A stretch of DNA of 64,000 nt from Rubidibacter lacunae KORDI 51-2 (GTDB taxonomy: Bacteria; Cyanobacteriota; Cyanobacteriia; Cyanobacteriales; Rubidibacteraceae). Location: the NCBI RefSeq assembly GCF_000473895.1, contig NZ_ASSJ01000083.1:1-64000 (forward strand). The letters run 5' to 3'. Within the stretch, counting starts at the first letter, position 1, and every line of letters begins with the position of its first letter. Below the pieces are notes generated by a model. It saw only the letters and a program-made list of their open reading frames with translations, made no database searches and was not told the origin of the DNA. Below are positions 18,202 through 26,233 of this stretch, one piece after another. The translations under genes were made by a program, and so were the position numbers.

Positions 18202-19365
18202 GTGCTACCGCTATTTGAAGGGATTTTCAACGGACTCAGTATCGGTGCGGTTTTGCTCGTGGCAGCGCTGGGTTTGGCTGTCGTGTTCGGGTTGATGGGC
18301 GTCATCAATCTCGCCCACGGCGAATTCATGATGCTGGGTGCGTATGTCACGTTCGTGGTTCAAAACGTCTGCAAGCCCCTGGGCGACCCGTGGTATTCCG
18401 CTTACATCATCATCGCGTTGCCGATCGCGTTTATCGTTACGGCAGCAATCGGGTTGGCGCTCGAACGCGGGGTGATTCGCTTTTTATACGGAAGACCGCT
18501 GGAAACGTTGCTAGCGACCTGGGGCGTGAGCTTGATTTTGCGTCAGTTCGTCCGCAGCGCCAATGGGGCGATCGCCCTCGGAATCGCGATGTTTTGCCTG
18601 CTATTGTTTGGCGGGCTGTGGGTGCTACAACGACAAACTGCCCTGGTGCAGCGACGCAACTGGGCGATCGCGATACTTTCGGTCCTCTCGGGCGCGATTG
18701 CCGTGGGTGCTGGGGCGATCGCAGCAGGGGGCGGCGAAACCTGGGCGCGACCGTGGTTTAGCGCGCGCAACGTAGATGTAACTCCGCCGGAGTGGCTGCG
18801 GGGCGGCATCCCTCTCGGCGATTTCCAATTGCCTTCCGCACGCCTGTTTATCATTGCGTTAACGATTGCTTGCTTGGTGGGAACCTATTGGTTTCTGAAT
18901 TGCTCTCGCTGGGGCTTGCGCATTCGTGCGGTTACGCAGAATCGCAACATGAGTGCTTGTTTGGGGATCCCGACGCGTACGGTTGACGCCCTTACATTTG
19001 CGCTCGGGTCTGGGTTGGCTGGACTGGCCGGCGTTGCTATTAGTTTGCTCGGGTCTGTGGGTCCTAACGTCGGTCAAAACTATATCGTCGATACGTTCAT
19101 GGTGGTGGTGGTCGGCGGTGTCGGCAAACTTGTCGGGACGATCGTGGCGGCTTTGGCGATCGGCACGCTCAACTATCTCATCGGCTCCGGCACCCTAGCG
19201 CTGCTGTCCTCCTCGATTGCCGCACTGCAACCGCTGACCGACTTCTTTACGTTTTTTGCCACGACCAGTATGGCGAAAGTAATGGTGTTTGCTGCAATCG
19301 TGGGGTTCTTACAGTTTCGGCCGTCGGGCATTTTCCCGCAGAAAGGGCGTACGGTTGATGCGTAG
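18202..19365 (+). CDS. urtB: urea ABC transporter permease UrtB
   Basis: A 387-residue integral membrane protein, the LivH-type permease of the high-affinity urea transporter. It has about eight hydrophobic segments. The N-terminus FEGIFNGLSIGAVLLVAALGLAVVFGLMGVINLAHGEFMMLGAY is characteristic, and the EAA-like cytoplasmic loop RAVTQNRNMSACLGIPTRTVDALTF is present. The start is GTG at 18202 with GAGGGCAGC upstream. It pairs with UrtC to form the channel and needs two ATPases (UrtD, UrtE), which are missing downstream in this window. Confidence 0.95.
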   Translation: MLPLFEGIFNGLSIGAVLLVAALGLAVVFGLMGVINLAHGEFMMLGAYVTFVVQNVCKPLGDPWYSAYIIIALPIAFIVTAAIGLALERGVIRFLYGRPLETLLATWGVSLILRQFVRSANGAIALGIAMFCLLLFGGLWVLQRQTALVQRRNWAIAILSVLSGAIAVGAGAIAAGGGETWARPWFSARNVDVTPPEWLRGGIPLGDFQLPSARLFIIALTIACLVGTYWFLNCSRWGLRIRAVTQNRNMSACLGIPTRTVDALTFALGSGLAGLAGVAISLLGSVGPNVGQNYIVDTFMVVVVGGVGKLVGTIVAALAIGTLNYLIGSGTLALLSSSIAALQPLTDFFTFFATTSMAKVMVFAAIVGFLQFRPSGIFPQKGRTVDA

Positions 19366-19484
19366 CAGCCCTCATCACGCGCCGCATCTAGCAGCCGGAT
19401 TGGTTGCTAGACCGCGCGCTGAATTTACTGGATTACTGAGTCGATCGCTAGGTCGACGCTGCATAGCATTCGGGGGAGTCAGGC

Positions 19485-20651
19485 ATGTTAGAAGGAGTGA
19501 CGCTGAAGGCACGAGCGCGAAAACGCCAGCAGCGCCAGAGACTGGCGATCGAGGCGATCGCGATCGCGGCAATTGTGTTGGTGCTGATTTTCGCGATGCC
19601 GGCTCTGCTGTCAGCATTCCGGCTGAAGTTGCTCGGACGTTTTCTGGCCTTAGCGATCGTGGCACTCGGGATCGATTTGATTTGGGGCTACACCGGATTG
19701 CTCAGCCTCGGTCACGGCATTTTCTTCGCCTTAGGAGGATATGCCTTAACCATGCATATCAACCTGCAGCTTCCAGAGGGCGAAATCCCCGAATTCTTTA
19801 CGCTTTACGGTGTTTACGAGCTGCCTGGTTTCTGGGAACCCTTTCGATCGTTCCCAATTGCAGCGATCGCGGCCTTCCTGGTGCCAGCGGTCGTGGCCGG
19901 ACTGCTCGGCTATCTCGTTTTCCGCAACCGCATTCGCGGCGTCTACTTTTCGATTTTGACCCAAGCAGCGCTGCTGGTCTTTTTCAACTTCTTCAACGGT
20001 CAGCAAAAGCTCATCAACGGCACGAACGGCCTCAAAACCGATACCGACCTAATCTTTGGAGTCGCTGCTGGTTCGGACTCGGCGCAGTTCGCGTTTTACG
20101 TGGCAACAGTGCTTTTTCTGACCGGTACTTACTTGCTCTGCCGGTGGTTGACTAGCGGTCGCTTTGGACAGCTGCTTATTGCCTTACGCGATGACGAAAG
20201 TCGCGTACGCTTTTCGGGCTACAACCCGACGGGGTACAAGGTATTGGTGTTTGCCGTGTCTGGGGCGATCGCGGGCATTGCCGGAGCGCTGTACTCGGTC
20301 CAGTCTGGGATCATTACGCCTGCAGCCATGGAAATCCCCTTCTCGATCGAGATGGTGATTTGGGTAGCTGTCGGCGGGCGCGCGACCCTGGTTGGTCCGA
20401 TTCTCGGCGCAGTTGCGGTCAACTATGCCGAAAGTTTATTGAGCGAACAGTTTCCCGAAATTTGGTCGTTCTTTCAGGGCGCTCTATTTCTCATCGTCGT
20501 GACCGTTCTGCCGCAGGGTGTCGTCGGTTGGGTCCGAGACACGGGGTGGACGGAGTTGCGATCGCGAATCACTGGCTCGCGGCGCCTCATTGCTTATCCC
20601 GAAGTGGACGCCAATCCAGTTGTGCAGAAGGAACGTGAAGAGGTCGGATAG
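19485..20651 (+). CDS. urtC: urea ABC transporter permease UrtC
   Basis: A 388-residue LivM-type permease with a basic N-terminus, about nine hydrophobic segments and the family motif DLIWGYTGLLSLGHGIFFALGGYAL. The coupling loop (ALRDDESRVRFSGYNPTGYKVLVFAVSGAIAGIAGALY) is intact, as is the C-terminal VQSGIITPAAMEI and VGGRATLVGP. It begins with ATG at 19485. Normally urtD and urtE follow directly; here the next 1.4 kb holds only insertion-sequence remnants, so the operon appears to be cut. Confidence 0.95.
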   Translation: MLEGVTLKARARKRQQRQRLAIEAIAIAAIVLVLIFAMPALLSAFRLKLLGRFLALAIVALGIDLIWGYTGLLSLGHGIFFALGGYALTMHINLQLPEGEIPEFFTLYGVYELPGFWEPFRSFPIAAIAAFLVPAVVAGLLGYLVFRNRIRGVYFSILTQAALLVFFNFFNGQQKLINGTNGLKTDTDLIFGVAAGSDSAQFAFYVATVLFLTGTYLLCRWLTSGRFGQLLIALRDDESRVRFSGYNPTGYKVLVFAVSGAIAGIAGALYSVQSGIITPAAMEIPFSIEMVIWVAVGGRATLVGPILGAVAVNYAESLLSEQFPEIWSFFQGALFLIVVTVLPQGVVGWVRDTGWTELRSRITGSRRLIAYPEVDANPVVQKEREEVG

Positions 20652-20869
20652 GCAAGCTAGAGTTGTTGATTTTTTTGGGGACTCATGCTGACTGACATAT
20701 CTCTGAAAACTGCATGCAGTCATGCATGACTGCTCAGAGGGCGAGTACAGGAAAACCAGATTTCGTTGTCATGTCTATCCCGAGCTTTCTTGGAAGCAAA
20801 ACAGGGCTCCAAGTCAACTACTGACAGTAGCACAGGCGTGGTCATGCCAAGGTTTAGTGGACAGTTCAG

Positions 20870-21084
20870 TTAAGTCGCTTGTGCGGCTTGCTCGAAGTTC
20901 GCGGGCGTTGCGGAGACCAGGGTCAAGTGCTATCGCTGCCGATTGTAGAACCTCTCGATTATTCGAAGATTTTGGACTTTGCTTCCTCATTGTTGAGGGA
21001 GTCGGTCTAATACACCAGCTCGTTTTTAAGCTTCGCAAACAAGCTCTCCACTTCCAGGTTGTCCCAGCAATTACCCCGCCGACT
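20870..21084 (-). pseudogene. IS3-family transposase remnant (C-terminal)
   Basis: Read on the minus strand from 21084, the sequence gives SRRGNCWDNLEVESLFAKLK, the conserved end of the IS3-family integrase core with its catalytic Glu, then NELVY and a stop. After stops and a shift the tail continues as ERFYNRQR...HLTLVSATPANFE, matching YNRxRRHSALGYLSPxxFE of the family. The AACTGTCCACTAAACC segment near 20857 resembles an IS3-group terminal repeat. At least two lesions make it inactive. It abuts the IS630 remnant. Confidence 0.75.
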
Positions 21085-21090
21085 CAACGA

Positions 21091-21782
21091 CTACTCTATG
21101 CGGTACGCTCCCAACCAGCGCTGGTATTCCTTCGATTCCCATTCCCCTAATGGCTTCACGCCGGAAAGCGTGATGCGACGACCCGTCGTGGTCTTCAGTC
21201 CGAAGCGACCCTCATCTTCCGTGATGTAGCGGATACGACCTTTGAGTGGCTTCTGCCCCAACCGGTGCGCCCCGAGCAGTGACAGGTCCGCCCCTAAGTT
21301 TTTTTTAAAGCCCCACGCCGCGCTTGACTCTGCCGTCGATGGCGCGGTCGCGGGACCTTCAGTTTCACTTGCAGCCGGTAGCGCACCAAGTGATGGACGG
21401 TGGCGTAGTCGGCCTCGACACCCAGTTAAGTGCGCAGCCATTGCTGAATCTGCGTTTAGCGCTCGAACCCGCCCTCTGGGTCCAGGAGTTGCTTCTGGAG
21501 GCAGCGCACCGCCCAATCGGGGATGACACGCGGACGACCGGGGCTAGCAGAGCGCGCCAGCATTTGTGGCAGACCGCCCTGGTGATAACGGGCCAGCCAG
21601 CGTTGGAGCGTGCCTCGATGTTTGCCCAGCACCCGCGCTGCAGCCGAGACCGTGAACTGCTCGGCTCGAATCAGGTAGAGCGCTCGCAAGCGCTCTTTCG
21701 CTGACGGCTGCTTCTCCGCGCGCAGCAGTGCCTGGAGTTCCTCGGTACTCTCGCGAATTTCAACGTGGGTGACGCCACTCAT
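21091..21782 (-). pseudogene. IS630-family transposase remnant, frameshifted and truncated
   Basis: The N-terminal half (21782 down to about 21456) is an intact helix-turn-helix part: VTHVEIRESTEELQALLR, SAAARVLGKHRGTLQRWLARY. Then a shift occurs, a middle part (QQWLRT, VHHLVRYRLQ) lies in other frames, another shift falls at the T8 run near 21303, and the DDE segment RIRYITEDEGRFGLKTTTGRR ends the readable sequence. The third catalytic acid is missing, since the copy stops at 21091 next to the IS3 remnant. Not functional. Confidence 0.8.
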
Positions 21783-22070
21783 CAGAATTTCCTCAGGTCG
21801 GTGTTCCTAGTTCTAGCATCCGATTCTTACTTTTTTCAATTTGGCATAAAAAGGAATTCGCGCTCTGCGCGAGAGCGATCCTAGATCTTGCTGGAGCGGG
21901 CTTTGCTCAACCTTCTATCGCTGCCTCCATGAGCGCTAGGCTTCAGCCCGTTCTCATCAGCGACCGCCTCGATCGAAGATTTGTTTCAGAGACTAGCTTG
22001 CTTGGGTGCGAACGGTTAAAATGTTTTAACAAAAAAATTCTGCAAACTTTAACTTTGCAATGGATTAATT
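21783..22070. other. intergenic between IS630 remnant and nitrilase
   Basis: Mixed sequence with an AT-rich end before the nitrilase ATG. No convincing frame. The last ~60 bases (AAAATGTTTTAACAAAAAAATT) should serve as the nitrilase promoter. Confidence 0.5.
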
Positions 22071-23009
22071 ATGAAGAAGATTGCAGTCATTCAAGAAGCC
22101 CCCTATGTTCTAGACAAAAAGAATACCATAAAGAAAGCAGCAGAGATTATTGAATCCGTATCAGAACAAGGTGCGGAACTTATAGTCTTTCCAGAAGCGT
22201 TCATCCCTGGATATCCCGCATGGATATGGCGACTAAGACCAGGTGGTGACTGGGGAATCAGTGAAGAGCTTCATGTTCGGCTACTTAAAAATGCAATTGA
22301 CCTATCATCAAACGATCTCGAACCAATGCTCGATGCAGCCAAAGAAAAATGCGTCACAGTAGTTTGTGGGATTAACGAACGGGATAATGCGAACAGCCAA
22401 TCTACAATTTATAACTCGGTGATAACAATTGATACTCAAGGCCGAGTTGTTAATCATCATCGTAAACTTATGCCAACCAACCCCGAACGCATGATATGGG
22501 GGTTTGGAGATGGGCATGGTTTAAATGTGATTGATACTCCTGTAGGAAAGATTGGCAGCCTCATATGCTGGGAAAATTACATGCCTCTAGCAAGGTACTC
22601 TCTATATTCACAAGGGATAGAAATATATATAGCGCCAACCTATGATAGTGGGGAGGCATGGACCGGGACCATGCAACATATTGCAAGAGAGAGCAAGTGT
22701 TGGGTTTTGTCTTGTGGTGTAGCCTTGGAAAGAAAAGATCTACCCAAGGACTTTCCTGATATAGACAGACTTTACCCCGCCAATGAAAACTGGATTAATC
22801 CAGGAGATTCTCTTGTTGTATCACCAAGTGGAAAAATTGTTTCCGGTCCCCTATCTAAAGAAAAAGGATACATTGTTTTAGATATAGATGTTGAAATAGC
22901 AGCCACTTCAAAGCGGTCTCTGGATGTGGCGGGGCATTATTCAAGGCCAGATGTATTTAATTTACAGGTAAATAAATCTCGGCAATCACCTACGCACTTC
23001 AAAAATTAG
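22071..23009 (+). CDS. nitrilase (carbon-nitrogen hydrolase)
   Basis: A 312-residue enzyme expected to hydrolyse an organic nitrile to the acid and ammonia. The catalytic triad can be placed at E42 (VFPEAFIPGYP), K132 (HHRKLMPT) and C166 (LICWENYMPLARY); CWENxMPLxR marks true nitrilases rather than amidases. Length is in the usual 310-370 range. Codons and base composition are strikingly AT-richer than the neighbours, with many AAA, ATA and TTT codons, and insertion-sequence remnants and a broken nuclease flank it. Recent horizontal acquisition is the best inference. The frame looks intact. Its natural substrate is unknown. Confidence 0.88.
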   Translation: MKKIAVIQEAPYVLDKKNTIKKAAEIIESVSEQGAELIVFPEAFIPGYPAWIWRLRPGGDWGISEELHVRLLKNAIDLSSNDLEPMLDAAKEKCVTVVCGINERDNANSQSTIYNSVITIDTQGRVVNHHRKLMPTNPERMIWGFGDGHGLNVIDTPVGKIGSLICWENYMPLARYSLYSQGIEIYIAPTYDSGEAWTGTMQHIARESKCWVLSCGVALERKDLPKDFPDIDRLYPANENWINPGDSLVVSPSGKIVSGPLSKEKGYIVLDIDVEIAATSKRSLDVAGHYSRPDVFNLQVNKSRQSPTHFKN

Positions 23010-23229
23010 AGTTTAAAGGGCTGCTTTTACGCTACGCTCCAAACATGCCATAAAGAGTAACGTTATGTCGCGCAAATCATGGAGGTACGGGCTTTTTTCT
23101 GCTTGACTGAAAAAACTTACTGCGTGGCGAAGGTATAACGAGAAGCTTGAATTTCGAACCCCAGCCATAGTAATAACGGCGATGCTCGTGCTGCCGTCGT
23201 GACGCTTGCGCCAGCTCAGGATCGGTTTT

Positions 23230-23540
23230 TTGACACGCGATCGCAATACCTTTGCCGTCACTTCCACGGCGGCACGTTCATCGCAGCAAATACACCGGGG
23301 TTTTTCGATCGCGCTTCTGACTCCGCCTCGACAATATGAGTGTGGCTGAGGCAGTTTTCTGAGATACTGCTCGAAATGCCACGCTATCCCAGCACGCACC
23401 ATCTCAGTTTCGATCGCGCTTCTGACTCCGCCTCGACAATATGAGTGTGGCTGAGGCAGTTTTCTGAGATACTGCTCGAAATGCCACGCTATCCCAGCAC
23501 GCATCATCTCAGTGTTGACTGATTCATCCCCCAAAAAATC
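23230..23540 (-). pseudogene. SNase (thermonuclease)-like pseudogene with internal duplication
   Basis: On the minus strand, GDESVNTEMMRAGIAWHFEQYLR matches the staphylococcal-nuclease fold (xVNxEMVRAGxAWHYxxY). Shortly after, the frame shifts: the neighbouring frame reads NCLSHTHIVEAESEARS and then NPGVFAAMNVPPWKWRQR, the canonical C-terminus (GLWAxxNxxPPWEWR). Within it a 105-base segment is repeated in tandem. The N-terminal half is missing. It is a dead fragment beside the nitrilase gene. Confidence 0.75.
23304..23513. repeat. 105-bp tandem duplication, two copies
   Basis: Copies at 23304-23408 and 23409-23513 are nearly identical. The period is 35 codons, so the duplication is in frame in the shorter coding frame of the dead SNase-like gene. 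Confidence 0.9.
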
Positions 23541-23657
23541 GTAGCGATGTCGGTTCTTAACGGTCCTGCTCTATCGGCGCGATCGCGCCCTCCTTCCTGT
23601 CAGGTAGCAGCGATCGCGGGGAGTCTTGCGACGCCTCTCCAAGGGGCTGGTCCTTGT

Positions 23658-24090
23658 CAGGAGGTCAATTTTGCAGAACCAGATCTTTAGCTCCTGCGAC
23701 CCCTTGGTAACTCCCATCGTGTAGCCCACATATTTAGAGCCGATCTTGACCTGCTAAACCTCCTGCGTTTGCTCTAAAGAAGACTACGCGATTGCACGCG
23801 GTTCGCTGGCGCGGATCTCGAGCTCAACTGGCTCGCGCTTGAGAAACAGAGTGGCAGCGAACGCGCTCCTCAACGACTTGGGTTGAAGCCCAAGAGAGGC
23901 TCGCAGACCGGTCGATCTCTTACTGCGTCCCCTCCGCCACGCCCTCTGCATCGGGGTCGATCGGCGGGTCGTCGCGATCGATTGCGAACACGGCCAGCCC
24001 TTTAATCGCCTCAGTTGGTACATCGTGCCCCCGGGCGATCGCCCGTGACTACTCCTGCTGCTCCTCGTAGAATGTCGCCGCCAAGAAGTC
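23658..24090 (-). pseudogene. decayed coding fragments, family unknown
   Basis: Two minus-strand stretches look protein-like but contain stops: DFLAATFYEEQQE, stop, then AIARGHDVPTEAIKGLAVFAIDRDDPPIDPDAEGV (23930-24090), and VKIGSKYVGYTMGVTKGSQELKIWFCKI (23658-23753). They may be pieces of one or two lost genes. No domain is recognised. Confidence 0.35.
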
Positions 24091-24102
24091 TTAGGGGTTC
24101 GG

Positions 24103-25002
24103 TTAGTAATCGCGCTCGGACGCTGGCTCCAACGGAGTTCTGGTTGAACCGACCGAGGCGATCGCGGGCGGATGTTCTAACGGAACCGGTCCGAGAATGC
24201 CTTTGCGGAAATCGTCGAGCAGCTGTCGGGCCGCACGCTCTATATCAGCAGAGTAGCGATCGCGGGCGAGTTGGTGCAGGAACGACTCGCCGGTCATGGC
24301 ACGAGGGTCGTAACCGTAGCGGGAGAGCAGAACCTCGACCTCGCCCAGTTCCGCGAGCATCTCCACCATCGCTGCCGACACGCGCTGGTTGTCGTAAGCA
24401 GCTTCACCGATATCCTCACAAATTGCTAGCTTCAGCGCGGCGACCCGATCGTCAAGCCGCGGTGGAATCACGCCCGGCGCATCCAACAGCTCGATTTCGT
24501 CGGAAATGCGCACCCATTTCAGTTGCCGCGTTACGCCCGGCCGCCGCGCGCTTTCGACCACTTTGCGTCCTACCAAGCGGTTGATCAACGCCGACTTGCC
24601 GACGTTGGGAAACCCCAAAACGACTGCCCGCACCGGACGCGGGCGCATGCCGCGATCGCGCCGACGTTGATTCACGGACGCACCTGCTCGTTGCGTGGCT
24701 TTAACAAGGGTTTTGATGCCGCGACCGCGTTGGGCGTCAGTTAGATAAGGCGTTTCGCCTCGGGCGACAAACCACGTTTGCCAATTTTGCAAAACCTCTG
24801 GCGGAACCATGTCCGTACGGTTGAGCACCAGCACGCGCGGCTTGCTCCCGATCCATTGCGGTATGTCCGGATGGTGCGATGCTAGTGGCACGCGCGCGTC
24901 GAGAACTTCCAGCACGACATCAACTCGTTTGAGCTGCTCCTTAAGCTGGCGCTCGGCACGAGCAATATGACCGGGATACCACTGAATCGTATAGGTGGAC
25001 AC
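24103..25002 (-). CDS. ylqF: ribosome biogenesis GTPase YlqF/RbgA
   Basis: A 299-residue circularly permuted GTPase. The motif order is G4 (LVLNRTDM, with Arg replacing the usual Lys of NKxD), G1 (GFPNVGKSALINRL), G2 region (RRPGVTRQLKWVRI), G3 (LLDAPGVI), the hallmark order of the YlqF/YawG family. The C-terminal helical domain (AAYDNQRVSAAMVEMLAELG) binds rRNA. It helps late assembly of the 50S subunit. It begins at ATG 25002 (MSTYTIQWYPGHIARAERQL, with the family's WYPGHMxKA variant). It is transcribed away from the Nudix gene. Confidence 0.92.
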   Translation of the reverse strand: MSTYTIQWYPGHIARAERQLKEQLKRVDVVLEVLDARVPLASHHPDIPQWIGSKPRVLVLNRTDMVPPEVLQNWQTWFVARGETPYLTDAQRGRGIKTLVKATQRAGASVNQRRRDRGMRPRPVRAVVLGFPNVGKSALINRLVGRKVVESARRPGVTRQLKWVRISDEIELLDAPGVIPPRLDDRVAALKLAICEDIGEAAYDNQRVSAAMVEMLAELGEVEVLLSRYGYDPRAMTGESFLHQLARDRYSADIERAARQLLDDFRKGILGPVPLEHPPAIASVGSTRTPLEPASERDY

Positions 25003-25282
25003 GAACTAACAAGGAGGCGGTGCGCCTAGCAATTCTAGCGAACTTGCCTCGCGCCCCAGCCGATAATCGTGCGGTTTTCAAACAACGCCTCTCCAGCCTG
25101 GCAAAACTTCGCTAGAGAGCAGCTGCGCTAACTCGTCTCTTGCCCTAGCTGTGACCCGAAGCACCCGTCGAACAACCGCAGCGCTTGGGAGCTCGCTTGG
25201 CCTGGAAGCACCGGCAACCCGCCGATTCGAGTACGCCAGAAACTCGCGTACACTGTGCGGTGATAGTTTTGAGTTCGCACCC

Positions 25283-25723
25283 GTGACCGATCCGCGCAAC
25301 CCCGCTCCCACTGTGGATATCATCGTCGAACTTGTCGATCGCCGCGATCGCCCGATCGTGCTGGTCGAGCGACGCTTTCCGCCCCACGGCTGGGCGCTGC
25401 CCGGCGGTTTTGTCGATTATGGGGAAGCCGTGGAAACTGCCGCCCGTCGCGAATCCCGCGAGGAAATCTGCCTTGACGTGGATTTGATCGAGCAATTCCA
25501 AGTGTATTCCGACCCACAACGCGATGCGCGCAAGCACACGCTCAGCGTTGTCTTCTTGGCAGCCGCCACCGGCACGCCCCGCGCTGCTGATGACGCCAAG
25601 GCGATCGCGATTTGCCCCGTCTGGGAACTGCCACGGCCATTGTGCTTCGACCACGCGCGTATCCTGCACGACTACCGCCGCTACCGCGACTACGGCATCC
25701 GCCCGCACTTGAGTTTTCCTTAA
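25283..25723 (+). CDS. Nudix hydrolase
   Basis: About 146 residues from the GTG at 25283 ([20 protein letters not shown]), the usual start of this cyanobacterial type; a longer frame from 25151 adds a basic, unrelated N-terminus overlapping the ylqF promoter. The Nudix box is readable in [18 protein letters not shown] plus [10 protein letters not shown]: the G, E, RE and EE positions fit, but the Gly near the end of the box is Cys (EEICL rather than EExGL). Members hydrolyse nucleoside diphosphates linked to another moiety; the substrate here is unknown. No strong ribosome site precedes the GTG. Confidence 0.8.
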   Translation: MTDPRNPAPTVDIIVELVDRRDRPIVLVERRFPPHGWALPGGFVDYGEAVETAARRESREEICLDVDLIEQFQVYSDPQRDARKHTLSVVFLAAATGTPRAADDAKAIAICPVWELPRPLCFDHARILHDYRRYRDYGIRPHLSFP

Positions 25724-25867
25724 TAGATATCTTCTTTTGGGTAGATAAAGAAGACGCGAATCTATTCGGAGTCAGCCGCTCTGCGTCGCGGTCGAGACGT
25801 TCGACGGCAACGCAGCAAGGGCAATTGGCGCTCTAGAATCGCGATTTTGATGAAGGGAAGGACGTCT

Positions 25868-25966
25868 GGGCACCTCGAAAAATTGCCAGATTGTGGCGTG
25901 CCAGCGGCTGAAATGCCCATGCTCTCGAGCCGACCTTCGGTCTCGAGCGAATTAATCGAAGTATCC
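25868..25966. repeat. MITE-like repeat, copy 1 (degenerate right end)
   Basis: Begins GGGCACCTCGAAAAATTGC and ends GAATTAATCGAAGTATCC. It shares with copy 2 the order: terminal repeat, AAAAATTGC, a GACCTTCGGTCT hairpin and GAGCGAATTAAT. The right end has diverged from GAGGTGCCC. Confidence 0.65.
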
Positions 25967-26084
25967 TTCTAACGATCGGTTTCATCTATTCTCAAGTCTA
26001 GAAAGCAGGTGCCGGAGACAAACTCGCCCAGCGATCGGTGCTGCTGCGGTCAGCGATCGACGAATTCGATGGCAATTGTGTACG

Positions 26085-26186
26085 GGGCACCTGGAAAAAT
26101 TGCAGGATTTTGGCGTAAGGCGGCTGAACTAAACGTGTTGTCGTTCAGACCTTCGGTCTTGAGCGAATTAATTAATCGAGGTGCCC
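26085..26186. repeat. MITE-like repeat, copy 2
   Basis: Begins GGGCACCTGGAAAAATTGC and ends ATTAATCGAGGTGCCC, so GGGCACCT and AGGTGCCC are inverted ends. An inner TCAGACCTTCGGTCTTGA hairpin is shared with copy 1. The right end TCGAGGTGCCC is the exact inverse complement of the left end of copy 1. Confidence 0.7.
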
Positions 26187-26233
26187 TATAGTGAGGCTGT
26201 CAACCTACTGCTTTCCTGCAGCTGCCACAACCG

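Larger units (their letters stand above)
25724..26233. other. intergenic with two MITE-like repeats
   Basis: No gene. Two related ~100-base elements occupy 25868-25966 and 26085-26186 (listed separately). The rest is non-coding. Confidence 0.6.

Noticed and set aside
16806-18350. A 514-residue minus-strand frame across urtA
   Set aside because: Antisense shadow created by the codon bias of urtA; no domain, no ribosome site.
23304-23513. Possible CRISPR array
   Set aside because: Only two tandem copies of 105 bases with no spacers; it lies in a dead nuclease gene.
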